The notes under the pieces were generated by a model. The model saw only the letters and a program-made list of their open reading frames with translations. It was not told where the DNA came from and ran no database searches. Below, piece by piece: positions 25,350 to 33,458 of a stretch of 64,000 nucleotides of DNA; the first letter of the stretch is position 1, and every line of letters starts with the position of its first letter. The DNA comes from DATBAX01 sp963723765 (GTDB lineage: Bacteria; Acidobacteriota; Terriglobia; Terriglobales; Acidobacteriaceae). The stretch is from NCBI GenBank assembly GCA_963723765.1, contig CAVRSD010000003.1, positions 744,001 to 808,000 on the forward strand, given 5' to 3'. Made by a program: the position numbers and the translations under genes.

Positions 25350-26688
25350 AAAAACACTCGCGATCCAAAGGGCTGACCTTTTTTTCACGACTGCGGCAGT
25401 CTTGCTGTGTGTAGTGTTTTCCGGTTTGTCTCAGGCCCAGAACACCGGCAAAACTATTCGTCATCATAAGGTGACCGAGCAAGATCCGGATTTTCCTCCA
25501 GAACTTACCCAGGCTGAGGCATCCATCGAAAAGAAAGATTACGCAGCCGCGGAGCCGCTGCTACAGAAAGTGGTCAGCGCCAACCCCAATAATTATCAAG
25601 CCTGGTTCGACCTGGGATTTGTTTATCACGCGATGGAAAAGACTGATGACTCGATTGCCGCCTATCGCAAGTCGGTGGCCGCGAAGGCTGATGTTTTTGA
25701 GTCGAACCTGAATCTAGGTCTGTCTTTGGCCACAACTCGTCAGCCGGATGCCGAGGTCTACCTCCGAGCTGCGACCAAGTTGAAGCCAACTGCGCACGTG
25801 GATGAGGGTAAGTTTCGGGCCTGGTTATCGTTGGCCCACGTGATTGAAGCCAGTAAGCCAGACGAAGCGATTGAGGCCTATCATCAGGCGGCATTGTTGC
25901 AACCTAAGGATATCGAGCCTCATCTCTCGGCTGGGCCTCTGCTCGAAAAGCAGAATCGTTTTGCAGATGCGGAACAAGAATACAAACAGGTGCTGATCCT
26001 CGATCCAAAATCCAGTGATGCAATGACTGGTCTGGTCAATCTTTACATGCGTGGCCAGCGCTTTCCGGAGGCCGCAAAGTTTTTGCGCGAACTGCTTGCC
26101 TTGCACCCGGATGACGCATCCGCGCACATGCAACTGGGCCGGATGCTGGCCGCCGCAGGAAAAAATGACGACGCGATTGCGGAGCTGCAATCCGGATTAA
26201 AACTCGCGCCAGGGGATGCAGGCCTACAGAGGGATTTGGCGGATCTCTATGCCACAACCGGAAAATACGATCAGGCGCAAGTCATGTATCGATTCCTGCT
26301 GGCGGCGAATCCCGATGATGCGGACCTGCACGAAGGGCTGGGCAAGGCATTTATAAAGCAGCACAAGTTTCCCGAAGCCGAGAAAGAATTTCTCGCTGCC
26401 GTGAAACTGAAATCTGATTTTGGCGCCGCTTACGGTGACCTGGCGGTAGCCGCCGAAGAAAACAAAGACTATGAACTGGCGATCCGGGCAGCGGATGCGC
26501 GGGCCAAATTCCTGCCGGAAATCCCTATGAGTTTTTTTCTCCGGGCCAGCGCCTACGATCATTTACGTGATTACAAAAATGCGGCGGCGAATTATCATCG
26601 TTTTCTCGAGATGGCCGGCGGGAAATTTCCTGATCAGGAGTGGCAGGCCCGTCATCGTCTGATTGCGATCGAACCGCAGAAGAAGTGA
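25336..26688 (+). CDS. Secreted tetratricopeptide repeat protein
   Basis: 450 aa from ATG 25336, which is favoured over 25312 because it leads straight into a signal peptide (FFTTAAVLLCVVFSGLSQAQ). At least nine TPR units follow from about residue 55, for example NYQAWFDLGFVYHAMEKTDDSIAAYRK, DASAHMQLGRMLAAAG and DADLHEGLGKAFIKQHKFPEAEKEF. TPRs are protein-interaction scaffolds; the partner is unknown. It starts inside the end of uvrA and heads a tight run of four exported or protease-like genes. Confidence 0.85.
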   Translation: MGGSRKTLAIQRADLFFTTAAVLLCVVFSGLSQAQNTGKTIRHHKVTEQDPDFPPELTQAEASIEKKDYAAAEPLLQKVVSANPNNYQAWFDLGFVYHAMEKTDDSIAAYRKSVAAKADVFESNLNLGLSLATTRQPDAEVYLRAATKLKPTAHVDEGKFRAWLSLAHVIEASKPDEAIEAYHQAALLQPKDIEPHLSAGPLLEKQNRFADAEQEYKQVLILDPKSSDAMTGLVNLYMRGQRFPEAAKFLRELLALHPDDASAHMQLGRMLAAAGKNDDAIAELQSGLKLAPGDAGLQRDLADLYATTGKYDQAQVMYRFLLAANPDDADLHEGLGKAFIKQHKFPEAEKEFLAAVKLKSDFGAAYGDLAVAAEENKDYELAIRAADARAKFLPEIPMSFFLRASAYDHLRDYKNAAANYHRFLEMAGGKFPDQEWQARHRLIAIEPQKK

Positions 26689-26694
26689 AGGGCT

Positions 26695-27135
26695 ATGCGC
26701 TTTAGAGTCATCATTCTCAGCCTGCTCCTGATTGCGTCGGAGGGAGTGCGTGCCGAGCAAGATCAGGCACTTAAGGAGTTGGTGGCCCGGGCCGCGTCCG
26801 CTCGCATCGAGGATCAGCCGGCTCTTTATACGGATGCAGCACAGCATGCGCTCAAAGACGCTGACCAGTGGTACATCTCCGGCGATCTGGATGACGCTCA
26901 TAGTGCCGTGAAGGATCTGCTGACCTACTCAGACAAGGCCCGCGACGCCTCCACCCACTCCGGCAAGAAACTCAAAGATACAGAGATTGCTATGCGCAAA
27001 ATGGCGGAAAAGCTGCGCGATATGAAGCGAGCAGTGAGCTTTGAAGAGCAGGGCCCCCTGCAAGCCGCCGCCGATCACCTGGAAAGTTTGCGCACTGAGT
27101 TGCTGGCGCACATGTTTGGCAAGGCAAAAAAATGA
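26695..27135 (+). CDS. Small secreted helical protein of unknown function
   Basis: 146 aa. A signal peptide (MRFRVIILSLLLIASEGVRA) precedes an almost wholly helical, charged chain with coiled-coil character (LKDTEIAMRKMAEKLRDMKRAV). No domain recognised. Its size, export signal and helical content resemble the next gene, and the two overlap by four bases (ATGA), so they are likely partners. Confidence 0.72.
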   Translation: MRFRVIILSLLLIASEGVRAEQDQALKELVARAASARIEDQPALYTDAAQHALKDADQWYISGDLDDAHSAVKDLLTYSDKARDASTHSGKKLKDTEIAMRKMAEKLRDMKRAVSFEEQGPLQAAADHLESLRTELLAHMFGKAKK

Positions 27136-27689
27136 TGAGCCGCTTCATTAAGTTCGTGTGCTTGGCATTGGTTTTTCCAGTGTGCTCTTCGTCATGGGCT
27201 GATCGACGGCGCGATCCGCTGACTCAGCTGGAAATCAATCAGCTCCGGGACACTGCCCAGGATCCCGATCTACGACTCAAGCTTTATATTAAGTTTGCTC
27301 GTGCTCGTCTCGAGGCCATCGAACAGGTCCGATCCGACCCCAAGGCGACCGACCGAGCACAACAGACACATGACCACTTGCAGGAGTTCTTGGATGTCTA
27401 TGACGAACTGAATGACAACGTCGATACTTTTGCCGACCGGAAGTCGGATCTGCGTAAGGCCTTGAAGGCAGTAATCGACGCGGACACAGAATTCCAGGCG
27501 AAACTGCGAGCCTTGAAAGATTCCGCAGGAGCAATCCCAGCCGAAACTCAAAAATACGAATTTCTGCTCAACGGTGCCCTCGATACCGTCGATTCCAGCG
27601 CCCAGGATCATCGGCAATTGTTGGCCGAACAGGAAGAAGCTGCGAAACACAAGAAGCCGACAAAAGCTGCTCCAGCGGAGGAGCATTGA
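27132..27689 (+). CDS. Small secreted helical protein of unknown function
   Basis: 185 aa. A signal peptide ends near SSSWA; the mature chain is helical and charged (DLRLKLYIKFARARLEAIEQVR, HDHLQEFLDVYDELNDNVD), ending in a Lys/Ala/Glu-rich tail. No family recognised. Start codon overlaps the preceding stop; its own stop overlaps the TTG start of the SprT-like gene. Confidence 0.72.
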   Translation: MMSRFIKFVCLALVFPVCSSSWADRRRDPLTQLEINQLRDTAQDPDLRLKLYIKFARARLEAIEQVRSDPKATDRAQQTHDHLQEFLDVYDELNDNVDTFADRKSDLRKALKAVIDADTEFQAKLRALKDSAGAIPAETQKYEFLLNGALDTVDSSAQDHRQLLAEQEEAAKHKKPTKAAPAEEH

Positions 27690-28405
27690 AGAGCCTCGCC
27701 TTCCCCGCCAACTCCATCGTAAGCGATGGGCTGATTCAGATTTTTCAGGAAACTCACCGCGAATTGCGCCCTGATATTCCCATGCCCGGACTTTCGGTTC
27801 GATTCTTCGCCTACGCCAACATCAGCAACACCATTCGCCTGCGCCAGGGGAAGCTTTTTGTCCGTCTTTCGGACTTGCTGGAAGGTGCTCCCGAACCGGT
27901 GTTGCGGGCCATCGCCCACATCCTGCTGGCGAAAATGTACCGTAAACCGATTGAGCCGGGACATGCCACTCGCTACCGCCGTTATGTTTCCAGCCATGAT
28001 CTCAGGAAACAGGCGCACTTGGTTCGGCAGACCCGGGGTAGAAAACATATAGCGTCCGCGCAGGGACGCGCTTACGATCTGGAAGCAATTTTTGACGACT
28101 TAAATGCCAGGTTCTTTCATGGCTTGCTGGCTCGTCCGCTTATGACCTGGAGCCGTGACCGTGCGCGGAACCGACTTGGCCATTACGATCCCGCCCATAA
28201 TGCCATTGTGGTCAGCCGCATCTTCGATCATCCCCAAGTTCCCCGCTTCGCCGTGGAATATATTGTTTACCACGAAATGCTTCACCTCAAGCATCCGGTT
28301 ACGCTGAGGGGGAGCCGGCGTTGCGTGCATTCTGCGGGGTTCCAGGCGGAAGAAAAGTTGTTTCCTGATCTGCAAAAAGCCCACCAGTTCTTAAAGCGTC
28401 TTTAA
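27686..28405 (+). CDS. SprT-like zinc metallopeptidase domain protein
   Basis: 239 aa, TTG start within TTGA overlapping the previous stop. A metallopeptidase motif YHEMLHLKH (HExxH) lies near residue 195, with upstream LEAIFDDLNARFFHGLL and W-RD-ARNRLGHYDP, the layout of SprT/WSS1-like proteases. A later His in CVHSAGFQAEEK may be the third zinc ligand. No signal peptide, so probably cytoplasmic despite secreted neighbours. SprT-like proteases in eukaryotes clear DNA-protein crosslinks; linkage here to uvrA is suggestive only. Confidence 0.75.
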   Translation: MKSLAFPANSIVSDGLIQIFQETHRELRPDIPMPGLSVRFFAYANISNTIRLRQGKLFVRLSDLLEGAPEPVLRAIAHILLAKMYRKPIEPGHATRYRRYVSSHDLRKQAHLVRQTRGRKHIASAQGRAYDLEAIFDDLNARFFHGLLARPLMTWSRDRARNRLGHYDPAHNAIVVSRIFDHPQVPRFAVEYIVYHEMLHLKHPVTLRGSRRCVHSAGFQAEEKLFPDLQKAHQFLKRL

Positions 28406-28473
28406 GCGGATTCAGATGAGGGTGCTTTCTACGCAATTCGAGGCTAAAGCACTGCCATTGGGCCTTCCGAGCG

Positions 28474-28530
28474 TTGACGTCGTTATAGCGGAAGACTATC
28501 CTAGTAATTGAAATTGAAATTCATTTTCAA
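28474..28530 (+). promoter_or_regulatory. Promoter with Fur-like operator for the iron-transport operon
   Basis: -35 TTGACG (28474-28479), 17-base spacer, -10 TATCCT (28497-28502). The imperfect palindrome TTGAAATTCATTTTCAA at 28514-28530 follows, just beyond the expected transcription start. Its core TGAAATTCATTTTCA matches the 7-1-7 Fur box TGATAATNATTATCA at 12 of 14 defined positions. The start codon of the Ftr1 gene is 23 bases downstream. Confidence 0.55.
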
Positions 28531-28552
28531 AATGGCAGGAGCCTCTTTTTAG

Positions 28553-29800
28553 ATGTTGCAGGCCTTTATTGTCACTTTGCGCGAGGGCGTGGAAGCCGCC
28601 CTGATCGTCGGAATCACGCTTGCCTATCTAACTAAAATCGGCAGGCCGGACCTGCGCAAAACCGTCTATGCGGCCCTGGTCTCGGCTTTTCTGGGAAGCA
28701 TTGGCGTCGCCGTAATTCTCTCTCGCACCCACTGGAACGAAGACATTTTCGAAGGCTGGATCATGCTGGCCGCTGCTTTCTTCGTCATCAGCATGATTAT
28801 TTTCATGATGAGGACGGGCCGCAAGCTCAAAGGCCAGATCGAAGGCAAACTAGGAACGCTGGCGGAACAAGGTTCGTCGGTCGGCGTGTTTCTATTTGTC
28901 TTCTTGATGGTACTTCGCGAAGGTGCGGAAACCGTACTGATCCTTTCGGCGGTGTCATTAAATTCCAGCGAACTGCTCAGTTTTATCGGAACGCTCTCCG
29001 GCGTGATTGTCGCCGTGCTGTTCGGCGTGATGTTCGTCAAAGGCAGTGTGCGGATCAATCTGCAAAAGTTTTTCCGCGTGACCACCGGCATTTTGTTCTT
29101 TGTCGCCGCGCAACTGTTGGTCTCGGGTTTGCATGAGCTTTCAGAGAGCGGCGTGCTCTGGTCGTCCAAGCGTGAAATGGCGATCATCGGGCCCATCGTA
29201 CGCAATGACATGTTCTTCTTCGTGACCATTGTGGCGCTGGCCGCGCTTATGGTGCTGCTGGAGGTTAAACGGCGGGAGCCGGCTTCCCTGCCCGAGTCCC
29301 CGGCTGCCCGGCGCAAAGCTTTGTGGAGCACCCGGCGCGAACGCTGGTGGATGGCCTCGGTTTACATCAGTTCGTTTGTTTTCATTTTTCTGGTCACTGC
29401 TGAATTCATTTACACCAAGAGCGTAAGTGCTTTGTCGCCGGCAACCGAAGTCACATTCCAGAATGGCCGGGTCAAGATTCCTCTCGCGCAGGTTTCCGAT
29501 GGCGATCTGCATCGCTTTGCCGCCAACGAAAATGGCACAACCGTACGTTTCTGGCTCTACCAGAAGCCGGATGGGACAGTTGCAACGGTCTTTGATGCCT
29601 GCGAGATATGCGGTGGGATTGGCTTCTACAAGGGCACGAACGGAGTGGTTTGCAAGAATTGCGCCGCGCCGGTTAATTCGCAGTCCGTGGGCATGAAGGG
29701 CGGATGCAATCCGGTCCCGCTCAACGCCGAAATCGTCTCCAATGAAGTCGTCATCAAGGAGGCGGACGTCGCGGCTGGAGCGCGGATGTTCCAGCAATAA
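28553..29800 (+). CDS. Ftr1-family iron permease fused to a DUF2318 domain
   Basis: 415 aa. Residues 1-285 form a seven-helix Ftr1/EfeU/FetM-type permease with two REGxE iron-binding motifs (LREGVEAALIVG near residue 9, LREGAETVLILS near 122). After a last helix (VYISSFVFIFLVTAEFIYT) the C-terminal ~110 residues form a DUF2318 domain with cysteine pairs DACEICGGIGFY and VCKNCAAPVN and later GGCNPVPL. In known loci Ftr1 and the DUF2318 protein are separate genes. It heads an operon with two FtsX-like permeases and an ATPase. Role: iron uptake across the inner membrane, probably involving Fe2+/Fe3+ redox steps. Confidence 0.87.
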   Translation: MLQAFIVTLREGVEAALIVGITLAYLTKIGRPDLRKTVYAALVSAFLGSIGVAVILSRTHWNEDIFEGWIMLAAAFFVISMIIFMMRTGRKLKGQIEGKLGTLAEQGSSVGVFLFVFLMVLREGAETVLILSAVSLNSSELLSFIGTLSGVIVAVLFGVMFVKGSVRINLQKFFRVTTGILFFVAAQLLVSGLHELSESGVLWSSKREMAIIGPIVRNDMFFFVTIVALAALMVLLEVKRREPASLPESPAARRKALWSTRRERWWMASVYISSFVFIFLVTAEFIYTKSVSALSPATEVTFQNGRVKIPLAQVSDGDLHRFAANENGTTVRFWLYQKPDGTVATVFDACEICGGIGFYKGTNGVVCKNCAAPVNSQSVGMKGGCNPVPLNAEIVSNEVVIKEADVAAGARMFQQ

Positions 29801-29803
29801 TCC

Positions 29804-31069
29804 ATGTTTGTACGCCTGGTTTACGAATCTTTCCGGCGGCAAAAGCGGCGCAAGCTTTTGGCCGGGATCGCGATCGCTTTGGGCGTGGGTGTCGCCACGG
29901 CAATGATCGGTGTTGCCACCGACGTTGGCGACAAGATTAGCCTTGAACTACGCAGAAACCACGCGAATATTGTCGTAACTCCACAGGAAGACACACTCGA
30001 TTTGGAAATCGGTGATGTGAACCTCAAGCCTCCTTCCGACGGCGCTTTTCTTAATGAAGCGGACCTGCCCAAGATCAAAAGTACGTTCTGGCGAAACGCC
30101 ATACTGGGCTTTGCCCCCATGTTGCCGGTCAACGTTAAGGTGGGTGACGCGAGCGACTCGCCAGAAGTGATCCTGCTGGGCACTTACTTTTCCAAACCCT
30201 ATAGCTTCGGCAAAGACAATTTTGTAACCGGCGTACGCACCACGAACGGCTCGTGGCGAGTCTCAGGCAACTGGCCGGCCGATGATTCGGAGAATGTTTT
30301 GCTTGGCGAACGGCTTGCCGCTAAAATCGGCAAACATCCAGGAGATAGCATCACGATTGGCGGACAGCCTCACCTCGTCTCCGGTATTCTTTCCACCGGT
30401 GGCGTCGAGGACGATCAGATCGTGGCTCCGCTCGCCCTGTCCCAGCAAATTCTAGGCAAGCCGGGCGCAGTGCGCCGGGTTTACGTCAGCGCGCTCACCA
30501 AGCCGGAAGACGCTTTTGCGCGCCGTGATCCCAAGACTCTGTCCGGCGCGATGTACGATCGCTGGTATTGTTCGCCGTATGCGCAGTCGATCGCATTCCA
30601 GTTACAGGAAGTGATTCCCTTCTCGCATGCCGAGCAAATCCGCCAAGTGGAACAGACCGAGGGCACAGTACTCTCGCGCATCAAGGGACTGATGCTTCTG
30701 ATCACGCTGGCTGCACTGTTTGCTTCCGCTCTCGCGGTTTCAGCAGCCATGGCTACGGCGATCTTCGAGCGACGTCATGAAGTCGGCTTAATGAAAGCTT
30801 TGGGCGCCGGCAAGACCGCCGTGGCCGCGATTTTCTTTACGGAAGCCGCACTGCTGGCCTTGATTGGCGGCGCTCTGGGTTTCGTCGGAGGTTCTTTGTT
30901 GGCACACCGGATCGGCCGCTCAATCTTCGATTCGCAAATTACAATCCAACCCGTATTGTTCCCAGTGATTCTGGCGATTGCGATTCTGGTGACCTTTGCC
31001 GGCAGCGCGGTGGCAATTCGGCGAGCGGTGATGTTTGATCCCGTTTACGCGCTGCGAGGGGAAGCATGA
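29804..31069 (+). CDS. FtsX/MacB-like ABC permease, first of two
   Basis: 421 aa. An N-terminal membrane helix (KLLAGIAIALGVGVATAMIGVA) is followed by a large periplasmic MacB-PCD-like domain (about residues 45-285) and three C-terminal helices (LLITLAALFASALAVSAAM, AALLALIGGALGFVGGSLLA, VILAIAILVTFAGSAVAI). The cytoplasmic RRHEVGLMKALGA motif couples to the ATPase. In Ftr1-type iron loci such as those of Campylobacter and fetMP-linked E. coli, two permeases of this kind sit between the DUF2318 gene and the ATPase gene, exactly as here. Stop overlaps the next start (ATGA). Confidence 0.87.
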   Translation: MFVRLVYESFRRQKRRKLLAGIAIALGVGVATAMIGVATDVGDKISLELRRNHANIVVTPQEDTLDLEIGDVNLKPPSDGAFLNEADLPKIKSTFWRNAILGFAPMLPVNVKVGDASDSPEVILLGTYFSKPYSFGKDNFVTGVRTTNGSWRVSGNWPADDSENVLLGERLAAKIGKHPGDSITIGGQPHLVSGILSTGGVEDDQIVAPLALSQQILGKPGAVRRVYVSALTKPEDAFARRDPKTLSGAMYDRWYCSPYAQSIAFQLQEVIPFSHAEQIRQVEQTEGTVLSRIKGLMLLITLAALFASALAVSAAMATAIFERRHEVGLMKALGAGKTAVAAIFFTEAALLALIGGALGFVGGSLLAHRIGRSIFDSQITIQPVLFPVILAIAILVTFAGSAVAIRRAVMFDPVYALRGEA

Positions 31070-32227
31070 GTTCGCAACCGTTGCACGATTCTGCGAATCG
31101 AGTGGCGAACCGGCGATCAATGTCGCCGCACACTTCAATGTTCATGCGCATGTTGCTCCGCGCAGCCATCCTTCGCCGGGGACGGGCCGCTTCCGCTCTG
31201 CTAGCCATGACTGTTGCCGCCGCAGTGGCGACAGCCATGCTCAATCTCTACGTGGAAGTGCAGGTAAAGCTGCGCAAGGAATTCCGCAACTACGGCGCCA
31301 ACGTTGTAATCGTCGCGAAGGATGGTCAGGCGCTTCCTGCCAATGCTTTAGAAACTGTGGACGCAACGCTTGCTGGCCGAGGTATTGCGGTGCCCTTTGC
31401 CTATGTCGTGGCGCGCACGTCCGACGGAAAATCAGTCGTAGTTTCCGGAACGGATCTTGATCAGGTGCGCAAGCTGAATGCCTGGTGGTCGGTGAGCCAT
31501 TGGCCGGACGCCTCGAACGAAGCACTGATCGGTAAGCGAGCGGCGAGCAGTCGCTAGCCCGCAAGGTGGACCTTTTGACTTGAGTTTCCGGGGCCGCGCG
31601 ATCCACCTGACTCCAGCGGGAACCCTGCAGACGGGCGCCGCTGAGGAAAGCCGCATTTATCTTTCTCTCCACGATTTTGAGAGCTGGACGGGCGTGGTTC
31701 CGACCACCATCGAAGTTGCCGCAACGGGTTCGCCGGAAGAGGTCAGCACAATAATCCGGCGAATTGTCCAGGCAGTTCCTGCTGCCGAAGTGCGTCCCGT
31801 CCGCCAGATCATGGAGAGCGAAGCCCAGGTGCTTGGGAAGACGCGCTCCACGCTGCTGGCGGCTGCGATTCTCATCATTCTGACCGCATCAGTTTGTGTC
31901 CTAGCGACGTTAATGGGCTGGGTCTTCGACCGGCGGCGCGATTTTGCGATCATGAAGGCCTTGGGTGCTTCGGAGCGTCTGATCGGCGGGTTCTTCGCCG
32001 GTGAAGCTGCCGCGCTCGGAGCGGTGGGAGCGATAGCTGGGTTCGTGATCGGGATCGGGGTCGCCGCCTGGATCGGTCGGGCGAACTTCAATGCCCCGGT
32101 GATGCCACGCTTAGGCATATTCCCCGTGGTCCTGGCCGGCGGTGTGGCGGTGGCTCTCATTGCCGCCGTGGTGCCAATTTCTTTGCTGCGGCGGGTCCAG
32201 CCAGCTATGATCTTGAAGGGCGAATAA
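31066..32227 (+). CDS. FtsX/MacB-like ABC permease, second of two, frameshifted near 31543
   Basis: The first frame gives 163 aa with an N-terminal helix (ASALLAMTVAAAVATAMLNLYV) and stops after LIGKRAASSR. A one-base shift near 31540-31547 continues as SPQGGPFDLSFRGRAIHL, then three helices (LLAAAILIILTASVCVLATLMG, AAALGAVGAIAGFVIGIG, VVLAGGVAVALIAAVV) with RRRDFAIMKALGAS, ending at 32227. Total about 387 aa. It pairs with the preceding permease and abuts the ATPase gene. Likely a sequence error, since both halves are well preserved. Confidence 0.84.
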
Positions 32228-32228
32228 C

Positions 32229-33455
32229 GTGATCCAGCTGAAAAGCGTCACCCGGGGATACCCCGCGCGAGCGGAGGCCAGTGGCGGAACCATCCGCGCA
32301 CTGGACAACTTTTCCCTCAGCGTCGCTTCCGGCGAGTGGATCGCAATTATGGGCCCTTCTGGTTCGGGTAAATCCACTCTGGTCAATCTGATTGGCTGTC
32401 TCGACCGTCCCACCTCCGGCGAAATCTGGCTCGATGGAGAAAACGTAGCCAGCATTTCCAATGCCGAGTTGAACCGGGTGCGGGCGGAGAAAATTGGCTT
32501 CATTTTTCAGCAGTTTCATTTGATCCCCTATCTCACGGCCATCGAAAACATCATGCTGGCGCAATATTTTCACAGCATGACCGATGAGCAGGAAGCCCTG
32601 GAAGCCTTGCAGCGCGTGGGATTGAAGGATCGGGCGCATCACCTGCCTTCGCAACTTTCCGGTGGCGAGCAGCAGCGCGTTTGTATTGCTCGCGCTCTGA
32701 TTAACGATCCCAAGATCGTTCTGGCCGACGAGCCCACGGGAAATCTGGACGCTCTCAACGAAGAGATCGTTCTGCGCCTTCTCCGCGATTTACACCGGCA
32801 GGGACGCACCATCGTGATGGTGACGCATGATCCCGTGGTGGCGCGCCTGGCGGACCGCCGCATCGAACTGCATCATGGCAAGATCGCCGCCCAGGAAGTC
32901 TTCGCGATGGCGGACGAGGAACAATTCGACGAAGTGCTGGAAGAACTGTGGGCAATGGAAGAGCACGGCGAAATTGCCGAGATCGAACACATGGAAGTCC
33001 ACGGTGCATTGCCGGTAAGCATCGCGGTAGAAAAGATGGCAGACTTGGGATTTCTCACCACTCGTCCGCATCCGCCCGAACCCCACAATCACAAGGTTTT
33101 TGTGAATCCCTGTCACGACGCTCTCAAGCCGACCGGAGTGTCGATCGGCGATGGCAGCATGATTGTCGAATTGACGCCCCGCGGACGGCAGCGCGCCGCA
33201 GACATCATTCGCCGCCATCGACTGGCCGAGCGCCTTTTCACTGACAGCCTGGCTTTGGACAGCGAGTCGGAAATTGAGCAACAAGCCTGCAAGTTCGAGC
33301 ACATTCTTTCGCCGGAAGCCACGGATAAAATCTGCGCTTTCCTCGGACATCCCCGCACCTGCCCGCATGGTGCGCCGATTCCGCCCGGGCCCTGCTGCGG
33401 AAGAGCCGCGGAATTCGCTGGTGTGTCCGTATCGAAAACAGACCGGGTAAGCTGA
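32229..33455 (+). CDS. ABC transporter ATPase fused to a DtxR-family metal-dependent regulator
   Basis: 408 aa, GTG start. Residues 1-220 are a MacB/LolD-type ATPase: Walker A GPSGSGKST (42-50), signature LSGGEQQR, Walker B VLADEPTGNLD, H-loop THDP (His200). Residues 228-390 are DtxR-like: helix EEQFDEVLEELWAMEEHGE, winged-HTH core LPVSIAVEKMADLGFLTT, ELTPRGRQRAADIIRRHRLAE (His330, Glu334), and QACKFEHILS (Cys354, Glu357, His358), the positions that bind Fe/Mn in DtxR (His79, Glu83, Cys102, Glu105, His106). CPHGAPIPP is the family's closing motif. A Cys/His-rich insert of ~30 residues interrupts the wing. An internal ATG at 32907 could yield the regulator alone. Last gene of the iron operon. 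Confidence 0.85.
   Translation: MIQLKSVTRGYPARAEASGGTIRALDNFSLSVASGEWIAIMGPSGSGKSTLVNLIGCLDRPTSGEIWLDGENVASISNAELNRVRAEKIGFIFQQFHLIPYLTAIENIMLAQYFHSMTDEQEALEALQRVGLKDRAHHLPSQLSGGEQQRVCIARALINDPKIVLADEPTGNLDALNEEIVLRLLRDLHRQGRTIVMVTHDPVVARLADRRIELHHGKIAAQEVFAMADEEQFDEVLEELWAMEEHGEIAEIEHMEVHGALPVSIAVEKMADLGFLTTRPHPPEPHNHKVFVNPCHDALKPTGVSIGDGSMIVELTPRGRQRAADIIRRHRLAERLFTDSLALDSESEIEQQACKFEHILSPEATDKICAFLGHPRTCPHGAPIPPGPCCGRAAEFAGVSVSKTDRVS
32892..32909 (+). promoter_or_regulatory. Possible internal ribosome-binding site and start for a free DtxR-like protein
   Basis: AGGAAG at 32893-32898 followed by ATG 32907 (Met227 of the fusion), right at the boundary between the ATPase and the regulator domain. 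Initiation here would give a 182-residue protein of normal DtxR size. Confidence 0.35.
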
Positions 33456-33458
33456 CGC

